Below are positions 7,381 to 10,401 of a stretch of 10,401 nucleotides of DNA, in pieces (position 1 is the stretch's first letter; each line of letters begins with the position of its first letter). The stretch is from Pedobacter sp. UBA1654. Lineage in GTDB: Bacteria; Bacteroidota; Bacteroidia; Sphingobacteriales; Sphingobacteriaceae. Location of the stretch: positions 26,728-37,128 of the forward strand of contig DCLG01000050.1 in assembly GCA_002320935.1 (NCBI GenBank). Reading direction: 5' to 3'. Both the position numbers and the translations under genes were made by a program. A model generated the notes under the pieces. It worked only from the letters and a program-made list of their open reading frames with translations. It had not been told where the DNA came from and did not search any database.

Positions 7381-8010
7381 TTATTTTTTTCTGATGACAA
7401 ATAAACCGTCGCGCACAGGTAATATCAACTTTTCTACCTGTGGGTCTTTAGCAATCTTATCATTAAATGTAATAATATTTCTGGTATCCTTATCCTGCTG
7501 ATTGCTAAGAACTTTGCCGCTCCACAATACATTATCAACGATGATAAGTCCCCCCGGTCTAACCTTATCGATCACCAGGTCGTAGTAGCTGCCGTTATTC
7601 TTTTTATCAGCATCAATAAACACCAAATCAAAAACTTCGTCCAGCTGCGGAATGTTTTGCATGGCATCACCAAGCTGGTACACAATCTGCTTCTCATATG
7701 GAGAATCAGCGAAGTTCCTGCGCACCATATCTTCAAGTTCCACGTTTATGTCCAGCGTGTATAACTTCCCATCCGGATGTAGTCCTTCTGCCAGGCACAA
7801 CGTTGCATAGCCTGTAAAAGTCCCCACTTCAAGAATCCGCTTAGGATTCAGCAGCTTGCTCAACATACTCAATACCCGCCCCTGATAATGGCCCGACAGC
7901 ATACGTGGCATCAGCACTTTAAGGTTTGTTTCGCGGTTTATCCGTTGCAGCAATTCGCTTTCCGGCTCGCAGTATTGTAACAGTAGATTTTGCAGGTCTT
8001 CGTTGATCAT
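7381..8010 (-). CDS. SAM-dependent O-methyltransferase (TrmR/CCoAOMT-like)
   Basis: The 209-residue product belongs to the class I O-methyltransferase family that includes caffeoyl-CoA O-methyltransferases and Bacillus TrmR (YrrM), which methylates 5-hydroxyuridine at tRNA position 34. Motif I is ILEVGTFTGYATLCLAEGL (59-77), LDI with an acidic residue at 87 contacts the SAM ribose, GDAMQNIP follows at 114, and FIDADKKN (131-138) and IIVDNVLWSGKV (156-167) supply the metal-binding Asp/Asn residues. The length is typical. Bacterial homologues with housekeeping neighbours are often the tRNA enzyme, and ruvX just upstream fits an RNA-related role. Small-molecule substrates remain possible, so no symbol is given. 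It lies 19 bp after ruvX and 2 bp before a glucosaminidase gene. Confidence 0.93.
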   Translation of the reverse strand: MINEDLQNLLLQYCEPESELLQRINRETNLKVLMPRMLSGHYQGRVLSMLSKLLNPKRILEVGTFTGYATLCLAEGLHPDGKLYTLDINVELEDMVRRNFADSPYEKQIVYQLGDAMQNIPQLDEVFDLVFIDADKKNNGSYYDLVIDKVRPGGLIIVDNVLWSGKVLSNQQDKDTRNIITFNDKIAKDPQVEKLILPVRDGLFVIRKK

Positions 8011-8029
8011 GTTTTTGCTGGTCTTAGAA

Positions 8030-8443
8030 TTAACGGCGACTTTCCATGAAATATTGTAATATCAAGGTCGCAGAGATGGTATCCACACGTTCCTTGTTCT
8101 GGCGATCGCTCTTTTTCAGGCCACTCTGCAGTATAACCTGATGTGCCATTTTTGAAGTGAAACGCTCGTCTACCCAGAACTGCGGGATTTGCGGGAAGTG
8201 CTTTTTCAGGCTCCTGGAAAAGCCCACCACATGCTGTGCATTATCGGAAGGCGTGTTGTCCATTTGCTTGGGATCGCCCAGCACAAAGGCCTCTACCTGC
8301 TCTGTTAGCAGATATTTGCTGATGAAAGCGATGATGTCTTTTGGATGAACCGTATCCAACCCGGTAGCTATGATCTGAAGAGGATCGGTAACGGCAATTC
8401 CAATTCTTTTGGTGCCATAATCAAAAGCTAGTATTCTGGGCAT
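8030..8443 (-). CDS. ruvX: Pre-16S rRNA nuclease / putative Holliday junction resolvase RuvX (YqgF)
   Basis: The 137-residue protein has the RNase H-like fold of the YqgF family, shown in Escherichia coli to take part in 5' maturation of 16S rRNA and historically annotated as a putative resolvase. The family motifs are all present. ILAFDYGTKRIGIAVTD (4-20) carries the first catalytic Asp8, LGDPKQMDNTPSD (55-67) is next, FWVDERFTS (89-97) carries Glu93, and the C-terminal KERVDTISATLILQ (117-130) carries Asp121. The length is normal for the family. It is the first gene of the minus-strand run and is preceded by a plausible promoter. Identification is secure. Confidence 0.96.
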   Translation of the reverse strand: MPRILAFDYGTKRIGIAVTDPLQIIATGLDTVHPKDIIAFISKYLLTEQVEAFVLGDPKQMDNTPSDNAQHVVGFSRSLKKHFPQIPQFWVDERFTSKMAHQVILQSGLKKSDRQNKERVDTISATLILQYFMESRR

Positions 8444-8483
8444 AGGTTTTTATGTAAGCGATAAGCAGCTGTGTTTTAAACCC

Positions 8484-8491
8484 CAAAGGTA
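8484..8491 (-). promoter_or_regulatory. Candidate -7 box for the ruvX-led operon
   Basis: On the minus strand this reads TACCTTTG, a perfect TAnnTTTG match, 40 bases before the ruvX start. The distance is close to that of the ffh -7 box from its gene. No clear TTG is seen at -33. It could drive ruvX, the methyltransferase and both glucosaminidases. Confidence 0.5.
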
Positions 8492-8551
8492 AGGATTTTA
8501 AAATTAGCTGATTTTTAGCATGCAGAATGAAGCCAATCCGGTCGTCCAATC

Positions 8552-8584
8552 TGTAAAGAAGCCTTTACAAACATGGGCTTTACA
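8552..8584. promoter_or_regulatory. Candidate operator: three TGTAAAG/CTTTACA half-sites
   Basis: TGTAAAG (8552-8558) and CTTTACA (8563-8569) form a perfect 7-bp inverted repeat with a 4-bp spacer. A second copy of CTTTACA follows at 8578-8584, 15 bp downstream in direct orientation. The cluster lies just upstream of the plus-strand -33 TTG at 8606, where an activator would be expected. It lies about 60 bp upstream of the ruvX -7 box. The regulator is not identifiable from the window. Confidence 0.4.
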
Positions 8585-8605
8585 CAAAATAAACACGGAT
8601 CATGC

Positions 8606-8635
8606 TTGTATATTTTTAATAATAGCCCAACTTTG
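8606..8635 (+). promoter_or_regulatory. Promoter for the small His-Cys protein gene
   Basis: TTG at 8606-8608 is followed after exactly 19 bases by CAACTTTG (8628-8635), one mismatch from TAnnTTTG. This is the best -33/-7 arrangement in the window. The box ends nine bases before the ATG at 8645, so the expected transcript has only a few leader bases. It also argues against the alternative in-frame ATG at 8573, which lies upstream of the promoter. Confidence 0.55.
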
Positions 8636-8644
8636 CAAATTAAC

Positions 8645-8995
8645 ATGCACTTGCGAAGAAAAAACCTTTCTGTATTTGTTGCTTACCTATTGTTGTTTGC
8701 GTTCTCCGCAATTCAGGTAACTGAGGTCCTTCACAATCATGTGGACGACCATCATGTGCCCAGTACTGTAAGCCTGAAACAACAGGATGCAGAGCTATCC
8801 CTTGCAGATGCCCTGCAGAAATGTAAAATCTGTAAAGATCTTTCGAACCGGCAAATTGCTTTTGAACCTCTTGAAGTCTTCAGCTATAATTTCAGTCTCA
8901 ACATCCCAGCTGAAGGTTCAAAAGCGGTGTACAAGCAAAAGCTCTTTGAAACCGCCGTTAGCACCTGGACCAACAAGGGTCCCCCCATGTCCTAA
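8645..8995 (+). CDS. Small single-span His-rich / CxxC protein, DUF2946-like architecture
   Basis: The 116-residue product is not confidently assigned to a named family. A basic start (MHLRRKN) leads into one hydrophobic helix (about 9-25), either an uncleaved anchor or a signal peptide. A His/Asp cluster HNHVDDHH (30-37), a Cys pair CKIC (60-63) and a C-terminal NKGPPMS (110-116) follow. A hydrophobic N-terminus, CxxC in the middle and an (R/K)GPP-type end resemble the layout of DUF2946 proteins, which are often found beside metal-related genes. This is a pattern resemblance only. His and Cys residues outside the membrane suggest metal binding, by inference. The start at 8645 fits the promoter and hydrophobic segment; the in-frame ATG at 8573 would place 24 polar residues first. 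It lies 109 bp upstream of the ABC transporter genes on the same strand. Confidence 0.7.
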   Translation: MHLRRKNLSVFVAYLLLFAFSAIQVTEVLHNHVDDHHVPSTVSLKQQDAELSLADALQKCKICKDLSNRQIAFEPLEVFSYNFSLNIPAEGSKAVYKQKLFETAVSTWTNKGPPMS

Positions 8996-9059
8996 ACATT
9001 CCTTTATCCGCAGTTAAAAGCCAATCACTAATGTGAGGGCCTTCTGCTATGCCATTTAT

Positions 9060-9083
9060 GCCTGTGCGTACGCGTACGCAGGC
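9060..9083. terminator. GC-rich hairpin with 16-bp palindrome, possible terminator
   Basis: GCCTG (9060-9064) pairs with CAGGC (9079-9083) around an inner stem CGTA/TACG. The core TGCGTACGCGTACGCA (9065-9080) is a perfect 16-bp palindrome. TTTCCTT follows, a weak and interrupted U-tract. It lies in the 109-bp gap between the small His-Cys gene and the ABC ATPase gene. It may terminate or attenuate transcription between them, or be a protein-binding palindrome. Confidence 0.5.
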
Positions 9084-9104
9084 TTTCCTTAATATACCTT
9101 ATTT

Positions 9105-9815
9105 ATGCAGATCATTCTAGAAGCCCAGGGCCTCTCCAAAAATTACGGGGATAAAACCGCCCTGAATGCACTTAACCTTCAACTTACAAAAGGCGAAATC
9201 TTTAGCTTGCTGGGTCCCAATGGGGCCGGTAAATCAACCACCATCAATCTGTTCCTTGGCTTTATCAAGCCTACTTCGGGCGCTGCCCGCATCAATGGCA
9301 TCGATGCTGCCGTTGATCCCGTAGGTATAAAAGAACACCTGGCCTACATACCCGAGCAAGTGATGTTATATCAGAACCTCAGTGGCCGCGAAAACCTGTC
9401 CTTACTTAGTGCACTTGCAGGATTTCAGTACAGCCAACCAGAGCTGGACCAGTTCCTGATTGATGCCGGACTGCAACCTGAAGCCATCAACAAGCGTGTA
9501 GGCAGCTACTCTAAAGGCATGCGACAAAAAGTTGGCATTGCCGCTGCCGTTGCCAAGAACGCGAAAGTGCTCTTGCTTGATGAACCTACATCCGGACTGG
9601 ATCCAAAAGCAAGCAACGAGTTCTCGGAACTGCTGCTTCGCTTAAGTCAGGCTGGTACCACCATTTTCATGGCTACCCACGACATATTCCGCGCACGAGA
9701 GGTTAGTCAGCGTATCGGCATCATGAAAGCAGGCTCGCTTATCGATCAGATCAGCGCCGACAAACTAAATGCAGGCGAACTGGAACAGTTGTACCTCGAC
9801 TACATGAAAGGATAA
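9105..9815 (+). CDS. ABC-2 type transporter ATP-binding protein
   Basis: The 236-residue product is the nucleotide-binding subunit of an ABC exporter, acting on the cytoplasmic face of the inner membrane. It has Walker A GPNGAGKST (37-45), Q-loop YIPEQ (Gln85), a degenerate signature YSKGMRQK (135-142) in place of LSGGQ, Walker B VLLLDEP with Glu160, a D-loop SGLDP, and H-loop MATHD (His192). The YSKGMRQK signature and short length are typical of CcmA/NosF-like ATPases paired with ABC-2 permeases. The permease begins two bases after its stop codon, so the two are surely cotranscribed. The transported substrate cannot be read from this subunit. Confidence 0.95.
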   Translation: MQIILEAQGLSKNYGDKTALNALNLQLTKGEIFSLLGPNGAGKSTTINLFLGFIKPTSGAARINGIDAAVDPVGIKEHLAYIPEQVMLYQNLSGRENLSLLSALAGFQYSQPELDQFLIDAGLQPEAINKRVGSYSKGMRQKVGIAAAVAKNAKVLLLDEPTSGLDPKASNEFSELLLRLSQAGTTIFMATHDIFRAREVSQRIGIMKAGSLIDQISADKLNAGELEQLYLDYMKG

Positions 9816-9817
9816 GC

Positions 9818-10401
9818 ATGATCAGAAACATAACGCAGAAGGAACGGATCAGTTCCATCAGAGACAAGCGATTCATCATTTTAGGCAGCATTATCCTGTT
9901 GCTGCTGCTTACTGCTGCGGTAACCGGTATCATCAACTATAAGGTGCTGGCAGCAGAAAGAGCATTGGCACAATCAACCGCCACAGAGAATTTTAACAAT
10001 CAACCCGACCGGCATCCGCATCGTGTGGCACATTACGGGTCTTATGCCTTTCGGCCGAAATCCGTGTTGAGCTTCCTCGATTTCGGATTGGATTCATATA
10101 CCGGCACCATGGTTTATCTGGAAGCACACCAGCAAAATAGCGCCAACTTCAGTCAGGTGCAGCAATCGGGTGCCATGATCCGCTTTGGTGAGATGACCAT
10201 CGCTTTTGTTATGCAGTGGCTCATTCCGCTATTAATTATTTTCCTATGCTTCAATACGTTCACGCTGGAGCGTGAAGAAGGTACACTAAAAGTACTGCTC
10301 AGTCAGGGTGTCAGCATGGCCGCCATTGCCAAAGCTAAGCTGCTGGGCTATATACAGGTCATCAGCATGATCGTCTTACCGGCTTTCCTGTTCGTATTTG
10401 T
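9818..10401 (+). CDS. ABC-2 type permease, DUF3526/NosY-like (partial at window end)
   Basis: An ATG two bases after the ATPase stop opens a reading frame that stays open to the window edge (194 codons, C-terminus missing). The translation shows a short cytoplasmic start with basic residues (MIRNITQKERISSIRDKRF) and a first membrane helix (about 18-40). A large extracytoplasmic loop contains HPHRVAHYG (66-74) and LEAHQQN (101-107). A second helix (about 126-147), a cytoplasmic EREEGTLK segment (151-158) typical of ABC-2 permeases, and the start of a third helix follow. The HPH..AHYG and LEAH.QN motifs are ones I associate with the DUF3526 permease family, related to NosY. Conserved loop histidines could bind a metal or substrate, by inference. 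A second permease gene probably follows beyond the window. Confidence 0.88.
   Translation, partial: MIRNITQKERISSIRDKRFIILGSIILLLLLTAAVTGIINYKVLAAERALAQSTATENFNNQPDRHPHRVAHYGSYAFRPKSVLSFLDFGLDSYTGTMVYLEAHQQNSANFSQVQQSGAMIRFGEMTIAFVMQWLIPLLIIFLCFNTFTLEREEGTLKVLLSQGVSMAAIAKAKLLGYIQVISMIVLPAFLFVF

Larger units (their letters stand above)
8444..8644. other. Divergent intergenic region ruvX / small His-Cys protein
   Basis: This 201-bp region holds no supportable gene. It contains outward-facing promoters (a minus-strand -7 box at 8484-8491; a plus-strand -33/-7 pair at 8606-8635) and the TGTAAAG/CTTTACA half-site cluster at 8552-8584. Confidence 0.6.

Noticed and set aside
8573..8644. Alternative upstream start for the small His-Cys protein.
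   Set aside because: It would add 24 mostly polar residues before the hydrophobic segment and lies upstream of the best promoter match.

Overview
The window looks like a chromosomal segment of a Bacteroidetes bacterium, most likely a Sphingobacteriaceae member of the Pedobacter/Mucilaginibacter type. This is inferred from three things. Several protein families here are typical of that phylum: a CBM9-like/DUF5916 barrel protein, a DUF3078 protein, a stand-alone carboxypeptidase-regulatory-like domain protein, and Bacteroidetes-style glucosaminidases. Start codons mostly lack strong Shine-Dalgarno sequences. Upstream regions carry the Bacteroidetes -7 box TAnnTTTG, in some cases with a TTG about 19-23 bases further upstream. 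No tRNA, rRNA, CRISPR array, insertion sequence or phage gene was seen.

Layout. The signal recognition particle GTPase gene ffh lies at 26-1366 (minus). It diverges across a 249-bp intergenic region from a large secreted CBM9-like/DUF5916 protein at 1616-4054 (plus). That gene converges, with one base between the stop codons, on a run of six minus-strand genes. In transcription order these are ruvX/yqgF (8443-8030), a class I O-methyltransferase related to TrmR (8010-7381), two paralogous glucosaminidases (7378-6803 and the LysM-bearing lipoprotein 6813-5899), a small carboxypeptidase-regulatory-like domain protein (5852-5100) and a DUF3078 protein (5048-4056). Spacing (19 bp, 2 bp, an 11-bp overlap, 46 bp, 51 bp) makes the first four a convincing operon. 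The last two may be read through or have their own promoters.

A 201-bp divergent intergenic region separates ruvX from a plus-strand accessory-looking locus. It comprises a 116-residue single-membrane-span protein with a His/Asp-rich motif and a CxxC pair (8645-8995), a strong hairpin/palindrome (9060-9083), an ABC-2 type ATPase (9105-9815), and the start of its DUF3526/NosY-like permease (9818 to the window edge). The divergent region holds a clear promoter for the small protein and a three-half-site TGTAAAG/CTTTACA repeat that looks like a regulator-binding site.

Most of the window is housekeeping and envelope biology: membrane protein targeting, rRNA maturation, tRNA modification, peptidoglycan remodelling and outer-membrane proteins. 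The best candidate for something poorly described is the right-hand locus, where a small His/Cys protein sits next to an ABC exporter with conserved extracytoplasmic histidines. A metal-related role is plausible but is an inference, and the locus runs off the end of the window.
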